In this document: in pieces, positions 9,301 to 17,254 of the stretch
Position numbering within the stretch: the first letter of the stretch is position 1
Layout: every line of letters starts with the position of its first letter
Assembly: GCA_031553045.1 (NCBI GenBank)
Contig: JAVBLZ010000001.1
Span: 1-64,000, forward strand
DNA: 64,000 nt
Source: CALXQW01 sp031553045
GTDB taxonomy: Bacteria; Verrucomicrobiota; Verrucomicrobiia; Opitutales; Intestinicryptomonadaceae
Direction: 5' to 3'
Position numbers and translations under genes: made by a program
Notes under the pieces: model-generated
Database searches by the model: none
What the model was told of the DNA's origin: nothing
The model's input: only the letters and a program-made list of their open reading frames with translations

Positions 9301-11421
9301 AAACAAAACTGGCTTTGTGCGAAATGTGAGAATATCAATTTCACCTTTTTGCAACTTGACTATGTCTTGCTTGTACTTTGCGTAGTCTTCAGGATTCCAA
9401 GCTTTTGCGTCTATGCGGCCGACCTTTTTGCCTATGCCAAAAGACTCAGGCACATACCAATATATGTCTTCCAAATTTTCGTTCAGGGTAAAGCAAATGA
9501 TTTTAGATTTCTCCGCCAAGGCATTGTTCATAGCCTCCGCAGACTCAAGCCTGCCCTCTTTAATGCGCATTTCCGTAACGTCTTTGCCTACAAGTATAGC
9601 GCCGACAGTTGCGCCGTTTTTATCGCAAAGCGGTTCGATATGTGCGGTAAGATATATTTTTTGCCCATCGTTTTCAAACAAAGCTTCAGAATACACCCTC
9701 TTATTTGTACGCATTGCCTCAAAAGTAAGAGAGTCTTGAGGCCCCGCCATAATCTTGAGTTTTTCCGCAACCAGTTTTGAAAACTTTTTGCCGACCAAAG
9801 TTTTTTCCGTGGGCGCAAGTATGCTCAGAATAGACTTGCTGTGCATTACGATAGTGTCGGTCTGGTCAACAATTATGACATGGTCTAACATCAAGTCTAA
9901 GGTTGACTCAAACTTTATGCGCAAAGCTTCATAATTTTCAGAAACATTTTGAAAGTCGGAAACATCTTGGCTTGTCCATATAACGACATCAGGATTGGAT
10001 GAAGACTGCGGTTTAAAATGCATCTTTGCCGTCTTGCTACAACCGTCTATGTTAAAATAAAACGCCCTTGATTTTTTATCTTTGAATATTTCTTCGGCAT
10101 TGGGGTAATAGAGATGTTTTATATCCGCAGGCAAATCTCTGACATGCTTAATGCCGCTATAATCTTTTGAACCGCACTTGTCTTGGTTTTTCAGAAAAAG
10201 TATATTGCCGCTCTCATCGGCGACAAAAGTGCAAACGCTTGAATAATCGTGAAGGCTTAAAAGAAAATCTCTGCGCTTTTTGAGGCCGTATGCGTATGCA
10301 AAAAAAGCAAACAGCATAACAAAAGACACCAAAAGAATTATTGCATGAAGCATGTATTTCACAAACCAAGGCTGCTCATAACCCAGAAGCAAAGTTCCGT
10401 TTGGAATATTAAATTCAAGATTGGGGAAGGATTTCACAAGGGCGTAATTCAACGCTTTTTGGGGATATTGTATGTCAAAACTTAAATCTGAAAGATTATC
10501 GGGCTGCCTTAGAGCCGTTTTAATTTTTTCGTGTATTTGTTTTGCGTAGTTTTCCGCAAAATTCAAAACCCCGCCAAACATGATAGATCTAAGCCCATAA
10601 TCGTCGGTAGAAAAAATGTAACAATCTATAGACTGCTTGAGCGTCAGCATAACTTCTATATATTTTGCATAATCCGCACGCACAATTTCTGGCGTAAATA
10701 TGGGTATTATTATGGAACTTTTGCAAAATATTTTCAGACTTTTTGAAAGCTCTGCGGAATCTTTTTCATCGGCGTATATAAAAATGCTGTTTTTATGGGC
10801 AAGCTCTTTTGTGTTTGAAATCAAATCTTTTGTCCTTACCTTGAAAGATTCGGTAGTTTTGCCAAATATTATAAACACAATTTTATTTATTTGCGGTAAA
10901 ACTTCCGTAGAAAAAATTGCCGTGTTTACAACGTCTCTTTTGTTCAGTATTCCCGTTACATTCGGCAAAGAGTCCATCTCTGAATGCTGTTCAGGATTCA
11001 CGTCTAAAACAATCATGGCAGGTTTATAACCTATTTCCGAATAATTTTTCTCCATGAATTTGGCAATTTCCACATTGCCCGCAACAAGTAAGGAAGCTTC
11101 CCCGAATGCCTTAATTTCTGCAATGGCGGCTTGCTTGCTTTCTTCAGTATTTAAGTCTATCGCCGCAATTTCACATTTGGAAGTCGTACTTTGATTGAGA
11201 AGGTCTGTCTTTAAAGATTTGAGCGCTCCGTCCAGCCATATTGTGCCGTTTCTATTTGGTTCAAGTATCAAAATACCCTTATTGGCGGCAAAAATCTGAA
11301 CCCCAAAAAGCACATACAGAAACAAAAACACGCAAAAGGATTTTAAACCGTTTGCAAACAATTTTTTTGTTATCAGACCAGATGTACGAGCCATTTCCCG
11401 CAGCTCTTTAGATAAAACCAT
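6373..11421 (-). CDS. Giant multi-PAS hybrid histidine kinase with periplasmic binding-protein-like sensor (kinase 2)
   Basis: About 1680 residues. A signal peptide (core LKSFCVFLFLYVLFGVQIFA) leads into a ~290-aa extracytoplasmic domain resembling ABC substrate-binding proteins of the PF04392 type (GILILEPNRNGTIWLDGAL...). A membrane helix follows (HAIILLVSFVMLFAFFAYA). Several PAS domains come next, including EDLLDNMPVGIYAKDLKTN and a later one with cysteines SPCYITICG...CPIKKA, then a GAF-like region. HisKA has MSHEIRTPLN (His codon 7447-7449). HATPase has IIGNAIKF, DTGRGIP and GTGLGLAI. The receiver has phospho-acceptor Asp codon 6568-6570 (LMTDLWMPEMNG). No Hpt domain is present. ATG at 11421 is chosen because AAGGTGAGC precedes it; an ATG at 11394 is the alternative, and an upstream frame extends to 11502. 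The ligand is unknown. It is paralogous to the kinase at 892-3597. Confidence 0.92.
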   Translation of the reverse strand: MVLSKELREMARTSGLITKKLFANGLKSFCVFLFLYVLFGVQIFAANKGILILEPNRNGTIWLDGALKSLKTDLLNQSTTSKCEIAAIDLNTEESKQAAIAEIKAFGEASLLVAGNVEIAKFMEKNYSEIGYKPAMIVLDVNPEQHSEMDSLPNVTGILNKRDVVNTAIFSTEVLPQINKIVFIIFGKTTESFKVRTKDLISNTKELAHKNSIFIYADEKDSAELSKSLKIFCKSSIIIPIFTPEIVRADYAKYIEVMLTLKQSIDCYIFSTDDYGLRSIMFGGVLNFAENYAKQIHEKIKTALRQPDNLSDLSFDIQYPQKALNYALVKSFPNLEFNIPNGTLLLGYEQPWFVKYMLHAIILLVSFVMLFAFFAYAYGLKKRRDFLLSLHDYSSVCTFVADESGNILFLKNQDKCGSKDYSGIKHVRDLPADIKHLYYPNAEEIFKDKKSRAFYFNIDGCSKTAKMHFKPQSSSNPDVVIWTSQDVSDFQNVSENYEALRIKFESTLDLMLDHVIIVDQTDTIVMHSKSILSILAPTEKTLVGKKFSKLVAEKLKIMAGPQDSLTFEAMRTNKRVYSEALFENDGQKIYLTAHIEPLCDKNGATVGAILVGKDVTEMRIKEGRLESAEAMNNALAEKSKIICFTLNENLEDIYWYVPESFGIGKKVGRIDAKAWNPEDYAKYKQDIVKLQKGEIDILTFRTKPVLFKDLHIDVSVTKQNMQISGKTFYFGFAQNVSALVDVERKYNESSMLLGTILDNIPCSIFVKDLTHGDRYIMANPQYCRLLGLDRSEIVGNTDENLQIKRTSDEVVKEGDEQLMLQGKKVLNFEENITSKTDKNYFVQTSKVGVLADSRNLMIGISVDITKLKKLENELRAKNFLFEDLLDNMPVGIYAKDLKTNKFVLWNKYLAEMTNMPQERAIGRGDVEHELFPQNANDLLREDKAIVQNNAVSDVIKQLQPKEGSEFIARLWRKPFGKGTSDPMIFGMVLDMTQTYNSQSERDLLMYEIENFAHRESVLNECLSMLVSDGDFDFIIRNVLRKLGECVGADIASLITVSPNGSKLHLSNLWQKNPDSNPNISKVGFIMPITQQWSDMLLKGDSIIIPDARKLGLHDAIRLTFGGREVGSAILVGIRHNHTLWGTISMTYFEARTFSQTDEKFMRAMASNMELAIVGRISLEAIKRNEKEKSIIFDNISSPIHFFDGDGNMIGLNTAAENYWGKSREKILSSPCYITICGNDDYPEFCPIKKAIKLGKPYTEEYFLADRSFISSVMPVYGEDGKIKNFVECITDTTMQTKAKTQIESAKVAAESSNKAKSLFLATMSHEIRTPLNAILGLSEILLVENTDKKSSTHEYADSINTAGKALLSIINDVLELSKIEADKLEIEYDWMNLAVLLEETKQIFTALASKKNLELKYRLESAFPDIYFSTPNLRQILINIIGNAIKFTAKGGVSVSLTTVKVDGNRIDFKIAIKDTGRGIPKEDFEKIFNAFEQSSLRRSDISEGTGLGLAIVTRLVTRLGGKISLDSTVGKGSTFTLEFSGIEKREHKMHKPINKLPAAKLMEGLKVWVVDDVEMNCKVLSMLLKKMGADCDYMISANKALERLKANDNPPDFLMTDLWMPEMNGEEFANEFSKIRPDIPIVAVTADTEAQSNFSMNSFKKLILKPVSMEKLANLYEELNF

Positions 11422-11522
11422 GCTCACCTTATGTAAATAATATTTAAACGTAAGAGTAGATTCTTCTATAACATTTGCAACAATTTTCGCACTTTTTTTC
11501 AACTGTAATTATGTTAATATCA

Positions 11523-11550
11523 TTGACTTATTTTTTTGAGAAAATAGCAT
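11523..11550 (+). promoter_or_regulatory. Candidate sigma-70 promoter of the isomerase/kinase operon
   Basis: TTGACT at 11523-11528 and TAGCAT at 11545-11550 are separated by 16 bases. A good Shine-Dalgarno AAGAAAGG follows, six bases before ATG 11581. The hexamers match the consensus 5/6 and 4/6. Confidence 0.5.
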
Positions 11551-11580
11551 TAAAACTGACTTGTTTAAGAAAGGTTTTTT

Positions 11581-13053
11581 ATGTTATTGGAATATGGCAA
11601 ATTTTCTCCAGAAATTAAATTGGGGCTGGTATCGGCGTCTCGCAACTGCTTTCCCAGAGAGCTTTCTGAAAGACGCAGCAAAGCCCTAATTGCGGAACTA
11701 AAAAAAATCGGCATAAGCGTATTTACACCCAAGGGAAACTGCTCAATCATAGAAAGCAAGGCGGATGCCTCCGAAGCCGCAAGACAATTTAACGAAGAAA
11801 ATTGCGATGCGGCAGTTTTATATCTGGGCAATTTTTCTCCAGAGATAGAAGACGCCGCCTTCGTAAAAGATTTTGAAAAGCCAATACTCTTAATTGCGGC
11901 TGCGGAAGAAAATTCTAAGAGTATCTCCTGCGCCAGAGGCGACGCTCTTTGCGGATTAATCAGCGCAAGCTTGGCGATAACAAAAAGAGGCTTGGATAAA
12001 AGGGTCTGTATTCCAAAAAATCCGCTTGTAAGCGCAAAAAGCGGGGCGCAAGAAATTGCCAGATTCATACAAATTGCCCGCACACTCAAAGGCGTCAAGA
12101 AATCCACCATAGGTCTTTTTGGCCCTCGTCCGAGAGATTTCGAGTCTTGCAACTATAACATATCAAGCCTGCTTTCGATAGGCGTAGAGGTTGAGGAACT
12201 AGGCCTTTTTGACCTTGAAGATGAGGTGCAAAAAATCCTCAAAGAAGATTCTGCCAGCGCAAAGAATATAGCCCAAGAGATGTCTAAAACCAAGGGTATG
12301 CAAGAAAAAGACTTGCTGCAAAGACTATCTCTTTATGAGCGTGCCCTTCTAAATATGCGCAAAGAAAAAAATCTTTCCGGTGCGGCGACACAGTGTTGGA
12401 GCAGGCAAGAGGCGCATTCAAAACACGTACCTTGCTACGTAAATTCAAGACTCACCCAAAATGGCTTCCCCATAGCTTGCGAGAATGACGCATACAGCCT
12501 TGTCAGCGAGCTCATCTGCCAATACGCTTCAGATGAGGCGGTAACCATGTTGGATATAAACCACACCATACCTTCAGATATGCTTAAAACTTATCCGAAA
12601 ATATCAAATCAAGATGTTTTTGGATTATTCCACTGCGGCAATGTTCCTGCAAAATTCATGAAAGATTCCGCCGTTAAGTACCAGCTAATAATGTCTAGGC
12701 TTATGGAGCCAAACAAAAAGCCCGATATCACAAGAGGCACTCTTGAAGGCGCAATAAAAGCGTCTCCAATTACGATACTTCAATTACACGGCTCTGGCGA
12801 TAAATTGCGTGCATATATTTGCGAGGGTTCTTTTTTAAATGCCGACCCAAAAACATTCGGCTCTGTTGGAATCGCCCATGTGCCGGGCTTCATGCGCTTT
12901 TATCGCAACTGCATTTTGGGGCGTTTTCATCATCATGCGGCGGTTGCCTTCACACATTGCGGCGGCGTAATTTTTGACACGTTAAAGATGCTTGGCATTC
13001 AAGAAATTTACGTACCCTCGTCTGCGCCCTATCCTAATGAAAACGTATTCTAA
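11581..13053 (+). CDS. L-fucose/L-arabinose isomerase-family protein
   Basis: A 490-aa cytosolic protein of the FucI/AraA fold (COG2407-like), expected to interconvert an aldose and a ketose. Features seen: an N-terminal Rossmann-like half starting KLGLVSASRNCFPRE; the middle motif CWSRQEAH and CENDAYSLVSELI with acidic metal-ligand candidates; VTMLDINH with a further Asp; and a C-terminal GRFHHHAAVAFTHCGG, where a histidine ligand is expected. The Shine-Dalgarno AAGAAAGG sits six bases before ATG. The FGGY kinase starts nine bases after the stop, so the two are an operon, which supports a sugar isomerase/kinase pathway (fucose, arabinose or a related pentose/deoxyhexose). The exact substrate cannot be read from the sequence. 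Confidence 0.82.
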   Translation: MLLEYGKFSPEIKLGLVSASRNCFPRELSERRSKALIAELKKIGISVFTPKGNCSIIESKADASEAARQFNEENCDAAVLYLGNFSPEIEDAAFVKDFEKPILLIAAAEENSKSISCARGDALCGLISASLAITKRGLDKRVCIPKNPLVSAKSGAQEIARFIQIARTLKGVKKSTIGLFGPRPRDFESCNYNISSLLSIGVEVEELGLFDLEDEVQKILKEDSASAKNIAQEMSKTKGMQEKDLLQRLSLYERALLNMRKEKNLSGAATQCWSRQEAHSKHVPCYVNSRLTQNGFPIACENDAYSLVSELICQYASDEAVTMLDINHTIPSDMLKTYPKISNQDVFGLFHCGNVPAKFMKDSAVKYQLIMSRLMEPNKKPDITRGTLEGAIKASPITILQLHGSGDKLRAYICEGSFLNADPKTFGSVGIAHVPGFMRFYRNCILGRFHHHAAVAFTHCGGVIFDTLKMLGIQEIYVPSSAPYPNENVF

Positions 13054-13062
13054 ATTAGTTGC

Positions 13063-14631
13063 ATGAAAAAAAATCTTTTCATTGGTTTAGATTGCAGCAC
13101 GCAATCTATGTCGCTTATTGTAATTGATATTGAAGTGGGCAATACTGTCTATGCAGAAAGTCTAAATTTTGAAAAAGACTTCCCTAAATACGCCACAATT
13201 GCGGGCGCAGTATTTAATGACAACAACCCTGCCGAAGCCTATTCATACCCGTCTCTTTGGTTGGACGCACTTGACGAAATATTTTCAAGAACCTCTCAAA
13301 ACCTCGATTTATCGGCAGTTGCAGGCATATCTTCAAGCGGTCAGCAACACGCCAGCGTTTGGTTAAATTCTAGAAGCGCATTCGGACACTTGAATGCGGA
13401 TAAAAGTTTGTCGGAAAACTTATCCGTATTTTTCAGTCAAGATATTGCCCCAATCTGGATGGATACTTCTACATCTGAGGAATGTGCGCAAATCACAAGC
13501 GCCCTTGGCGGTGCGGAAAATATCTTGAAGCTCACAGGTTCTGTGCAAACAGAGCGTTTTACGGGGGCGCAAATAAGAAAGGTCTTTCTTAAAAAACCTA
13601 AAATTTATGATAAAACCAAACTCATACATTTGAATTCTTCCTTTATTGCCTCGGTGCTTTCCGGCACAAATGCGCCGATAGATTTTGGCGACGGCGCAGG
13701 CATGAATTTAATGAATATTGAGTCATTAAATTGGGATTTAGAAATACTTGATGCAACCGCAAAAGACTTGTCTGGCAAGCTCCCCAAACTTTCTCCTTCA
13801 AACTTTGTTGTGGGCGATATTTCAAAATATTTTTGCGACAAATATGGTTTTGACCAAAAAACACAAATTGTGATTTCCACGGGCGACAACCCCTCAAGTT
13901 TGGTGGGTTTGGGCGCAATGCTTGAAGGTTCAGCCGCAATTAGCCTAGGCACTTCTGACACATATTTTGCCGCCGCAAAAAATATTCAACCTGCTTTAAA
14001 CGCCCACATATTCGGGAATCCTGCTGGCGGATTTATGAATCTTATTTGCTTTAAAAACGGCTCGCTATCCCGTGAAAGAGTGAAATCTATCTTAGATGTT
14101 TCTTGGGACTATTTTGACAATACCGCATTTGAAACCCATATTCCAAAGGCGGATAACTGCTTTGTGCTGCCATTTTTTACTGATGAAATTTCACCTAAAT
14201 TTAGCTCTAATAACTGGAAGTTCTGCGGTAAAGACGAGCATCTATTTTCAAAGTCAGAAATTATAACAAGCAGCGTTGAAAGCCAATTTATGAATATGTT
14301 TTTGCAGGCAAAAAAAATGTCTGAGCTTGAGCCAAAATTCATCATCTTGACGGGTGGCGCTTCAAAGAGCGAAGGCATTGCGCAGACTATTGCCGATATT
14401 TTTGCAGCCCCTGTTTGCAGACTTCTAAACGCAGATAACTCCGCCGCCTTGGGTGCCGCCCTGCGTGCCGCAAACGCAGTAACAGGTGTTTCTTGGGAAA
14501 CATTGGCAAAAACTTTTTGCCATACAAGCCCGCCAAAACAGCCACGTTATGATTATAATAAAATCTACCGCCAAAAGCTCCCGCAATTTTCTGAAGCATT
14601 GCAAAAAACCTTTGCTCTAGACCAAAAATAA
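13063..14631 (+). CDS. FGGY-family carbohydrate kinase (xylulokinase-like)
   Basis: A 522-aa sugar kinase of the actin-like ATPase fold, which would phosphorylate the ketose made by the isomerase upstream. The N-terminal phosphate-binding motif is IGLDCSTQSMSLIV. A xylulokinase-like substrate loop, GISSSGQQHASVWL, lies at about 90-105. The second nucleotide-binding region includes STGDNPSSLVGLGA and ISLGTSDT. The adenosine motif is FIILTGGASKSEGIAQ, followed by NADNSAALGAALRA. The length is normal for the family. It is separated from the isomerase by nine bases. Its stop is only four bases from the stop of the convergent ccsA, so no terminator fits between them. The substrate (xylulose, fuculose or another) is open. 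Confidence 0.88.
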   Translation: MKKNLFIGLDCSTQSMSLIVIDIEVGNTVYAESLNFEKDFPKYATIAGAVFNDNNPAEAYSYPSLWLDALDEIFSRTSQNLDLSAVAGISSSGQQHASVWLNSRSAFGHLNADKSLSENLSVFFSQDIAPIWMDTSTSEECAQITSALGGAENILKLTGSVQTERFTGAQIRKVFLKKPKIYDKTKLIHLNSSFIASVLSGTNAPIDFGDGAGMNLMNIESLNWDLEILDATAKDLSGKLPKLSPSNFVVGDISKYFCDKYGFDQKTQIVISTGDNPSSLVGLGAMLEGSAAISLGTSDTYFAAAKNIQPALNAHIFGNPAGGFMNLICFKNGSLSRERVKSILDVSWDYFDNTAFETHIPKADNCFVLPFFTDEISPKFSSNNWKFCGKDEHLFSKSEIITSSVESQFMNMFLQAKKMSELEPKFIILTGGASKSEGIAQTIADIFAAPVCRLLNADNSAALGAALRAANAVTGVSWETLAKTFCHTSPPKQPRYDYNKIYRQKLPQFSEALQKTFALDQK

Positions 14632-14635
14632 AAGC

Positions 14636-16477
14636 CTACTTTTCCGCTTTTTTATGCGGTATAAAAGCAAGAGAAGCTATGAAAATTTGAGAAAATGCAA
14701 AGAGCCCAAGATAAAACCAGCCGCCCTGCATAAAACCGTAAGAGTGCAAGCCAACGCCGAGCATATTTACGCCAAACCACGCCCAAGCAACTATTATATT
14801 CCCCAAAATGCACATCGCCAAAAATGTTCTGCTGCTTATTTTGTGGAAAATTTTACAATGCAAAACCCCGGCAACCCACAAGATTATCATTAATGCGCCG
14901 TTTTCTTTAGGGTCCCACCCCCAGAATCTGCCCCAACTTAAATCTGCCCAAATCCCGCCAAGCATCGTGCCGAGAAATGAGAATATCAGCGCAAAGCAAA
15001 GTATCGCATAAATATTCCCCAAAAATTCTTCCGAATTTTCCTGATTGAATTTTACACGCATTGCCACATAAGCAAGTATCCTGAAAGCCGATAAAAAGCC
15101 CGCCAAAAATACGGCGCAATAACCCAATATAATAGTTATCACGTGCGCCGAAAGCCAGAAGTTGGAATTCAAGACCGCCGCCATCATGCCCATAGTGTCT
15201 CCTGAATGAGGCAGATTCAACGCCACAATCAAAGATACCACACCCGATGCCGCCGCCGAAAATAAATATATAGCCCGACGCACAGACCTCATTGCAAATA
15301 TCAAAGCCGCCAACGCCGACCCCCAGCCAACAAAAACTATGGTAGAATACAGATTTGTTACGGGCGGACGCATCTGTATATATGCCCTTGCAAATACGCC
15401 AAAAGTGTGGGTAAGACAGGCAAATAATAAAAGTATGAACGTAACTTTTTCTAGAGTTTTTGCCGTGCCGTTCTTGGTTATTAATGAGACAAGCAATATT
15501 ATAAAAGCAAGTGCGTAAAGAATTATCGCCGAAAAGAAAGGGTCTAAAGAGTTGAAGATATTTTCAAACTTCACCCTAAAAAAATCCGTATGTGGATTTG
15601 TGCGCAAAAGTGCGGTTAAAGACTCTAGATGCGCCTTGGCAAGCGTTTCATCTTTTTTGGAAAAGTCTTCCAGAAGCTCTGCGTAAGTATGCAATATTTC
15701 CTTTGCATTTTTATCCAAATTGCGCTTCATCAAAGCCCCTGTGGCAGAAAGCCAGTCTCCATCTTCAAGCGGAACTATATGCAAAAGATAATGTTTGTAA
15801 GCTTCCTCAAAATCCCTCGAGTTTTGGAGAGCCTTTAGATTTTCTGAAGCATTTTTGAGCTTGGATTTATCCAAAGCCCTATTCGAATTTTTAGATTCTT
15901 CTATTTCTTTGGTGGCGGCATTTATGCTTGAATACCAATCTTGAAGCGTAAGCTTGGGCGTTGAATCCGCATAAGAAAAGCCCAGCGCAGCCCCGGATAG
16001 GCCATAGGCTATGGATGCCTCTAAAACATGCTGCGCAGAGAGTGCGTAAGGCGACTTTTTATCCAAGGCAATTTCAAAAATTTTTTCATGGTTTTTTTCA
16101 AGCATTGATGATGAAAAATATCTGCCGTGCGCACCCAAGAGAGTTTGCAAATCCCTGTTATCCGTCCTGAAAATATTTTCATTTTCAAACGTTTTAAAGT
16201 TGGCGTTTAATTTCCAAAGCCATTCTGTTGAAGACACTCTTTTGCCAGAGCTGTCTTTAAAACCCACCTTGCCGTTTATAGACTTAAAGATGTCTGCGGA
16301 AGCTGAAGACATCGGCATAACCCTGCCACCCATGCTCACGGGCAATTCTTCAAGCTGGCTAAAAAAAGTTGAATCAAAATATGAAGCAGTATTGAGGGGA
16401 GAATTTTTTTTACCAAGCCCCCAAAATATGACAATAAGGGCGGCAAAACATGTAAAAAGTTGTATAAATTTTTTCAT
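14636..16477 (-). CDS. ccsA: Cytochrome c assembly protein CcsA with large N-terminal extracytoplasmic domain
   Basis: A 613-aa membrane protein of System II cytochrome c maturation, which handles haem for attachment to apocytochromes outside the membrane. The N-terminus has one hydrophobic helix (5-22). A ~290-aa soluble region follows with GGRVMPMSSASADIFKS and TEWLWKLN; a comparable region occurs in the fused ResB-CcsA proteins of Bacteroidetes and epsilonproteobacteria. The C-terminal half (about 315-605) is a multi-helix bundle with the haem-handling tryptophan-rich WWD-type motif GRFWGWDPKENGAL near 515-530. Flanking candidate haem-ligand histidines lie in LTHTFGVFARAY and VGLHSYGF. It is the last gene of a six-gene minus-strand operon, one base after resB. 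Confidence 0.9.
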   Translation of the reverse strand: MKKFIQLFTCFAALIVIFWGLGKKNSPLNTASYFDSTFFSQLEELPVSMGGRVMPMSSASADIFKSINGKVGFKDSSGKRVSSTEWLWKLNANFKTFENENIFRTDNRDLQTLLGAHGRYFSSSMLEKNHEKIFEIALDKKSPYALSAQHVLEASIAYGLSGAALGFSYADSTPKLTLQDWYSSINAATKEIEESKNSNRALDKSKLKNASENLKALQNSRDFEEAYKHYLLHIVPLEDGDWLSATGALMKRNLDKNAKEILHTYAELLEDFSKKDETLAKAHLESLTALLRTNPHTDFFRVKFENIFNSLDPFFSAIILYALAFIILLVSLITKNGTAKTLEKVTFILLLFACLTHTFGVFARAYIQMRPPVTNLYSTIVFVGWGSALAALIFAMRSVRRAIYLFSAAASGVVSLIVALNLPHSGDTMGMMAAVLNSNFWLSAHVITIILGYCAVFLAGFLSAFRILAYVAMRVKFNQENSEEFLGNIYAILCFALIFSFLGTMLGGIWADLSWGRFWGWDPKENGALMIILWVAGVLHCKIFHKISSRTFLAMCILGNIIVAWAWFGVNMLGVGLHSYGFMQGGWFYLGLFAFSQIFIASLAFIPHKKAEK

Positions 16478-16478
16478 G

Positions 16479-17252
16479 CTATGAGGTGCGCTTGGTTAAA
16501 AAGAATCTGTAAATAAATATCATGAGCATTCCCAAAAATGCGAACGCTATTGCAAAGGCTGGCAAAATTTTTGCGGGGTTACGCACTGCGGTAAGAATAC
16601 TGATTTTGCCGCCGGCTTCGTAAGATGTCTGATAGAATGTCCATCCGCCGAAAGATACGGGTTTGTTCATTTCAATAACGTAAGGCAAAGTATTTTTGCC
16701 GTGGGTGATTGTTATGGCGCTTGAATATTCCTTGGCTATATTGCTGCCCTTCCAGAGTTTCATTTCAAAATCTTCAAGCTTGATTGAAAACGGCAAGGTG
16801 TATTTTTTTACCCCAACGTGCCCGTGCGGGTCTAAAAGCAAAATGTTTGAAGTTTCGCCTTCCGCCAATTTCAAACTAGCCTGAACCCTTGTGTATTGCT
16901 GTATAAAACCTGAAAAAATCATCAGCACCAAAGCCATGTGTATGGAAGTCATCCAAAACCCCTCAAAGCCTCCCCTGCGATACCTGAAACCCGATGCGAT
17001 AATATTTACAATCACAAGCGCACCAACGCTTGCGCCACCCAAAAGCGGAATGCGCAACCACCCAAAAAAAGGCTCAAAAGGATAAAGGCAAAAGAAAGAT
17101 TCAAAATAGCGTTCCTGAGCGCTTTCTATACCTATTATGCCTTGTTCAAGCGTTGCAAAAAAAATCAAAATTATTGAATAGAACAAGACAAACACCGTGA
17201 GCCTTGGTGAAGACATTGTCTTGAAAATCTTGTTCTGGAGAGATTTTAACAT
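16479..17252 (-). CDS. resB: ResB-like cytochrome c biogenesis protein (short form)
   Basis: A 257-aa partner of CcsA in System II. It has an N-terminal membrane helix after SSPRLTVFVLFYSIILIFF, a second helix around GASVGALVIVNIIASG followed by FRYRRGGFEGFW, a third IHMALVLMIFSGFI, then an extracytoplasmic beta-rich segment (FSIKLEDFEMKLWKGS, GGWTFYQTSYEAG) and a C-terminal helix. At 257 residues it is shorter than typical ResB (about 400-550), but the GWTFYQTSY signature is characteristic. ATG at 17252 starts two bases after the ychF stop; a TTG two codons earlier overlaps that stop and is less likely. CcsA starts one base after its own stop. Confidence 0.88.
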   Translation of the reverse strand: MLKSLQNKIFKTMSSPRLTVFVLFYSIILIFFATLEQGIIGIESAQERYFESFFCLYPFEPFFGWLRIPLLGGASVGALVIVNIIASGFRYRRGGFEGFWMTSIHMALVLMIFSGFIQQYTRVQASLKLAEGETSNILLLDPHGHVGVKKYTLPFSIKLEDFEMKLWKGSNIAKEYSSAITITHGKNTLPYVIEMNKPVSFGGWTFYQTSYEAGGKISILTAVRNPAKILPAFAIAFAFLGMLMIFIYRFFLTKRTS

Positions 17253-17254
17253 AA

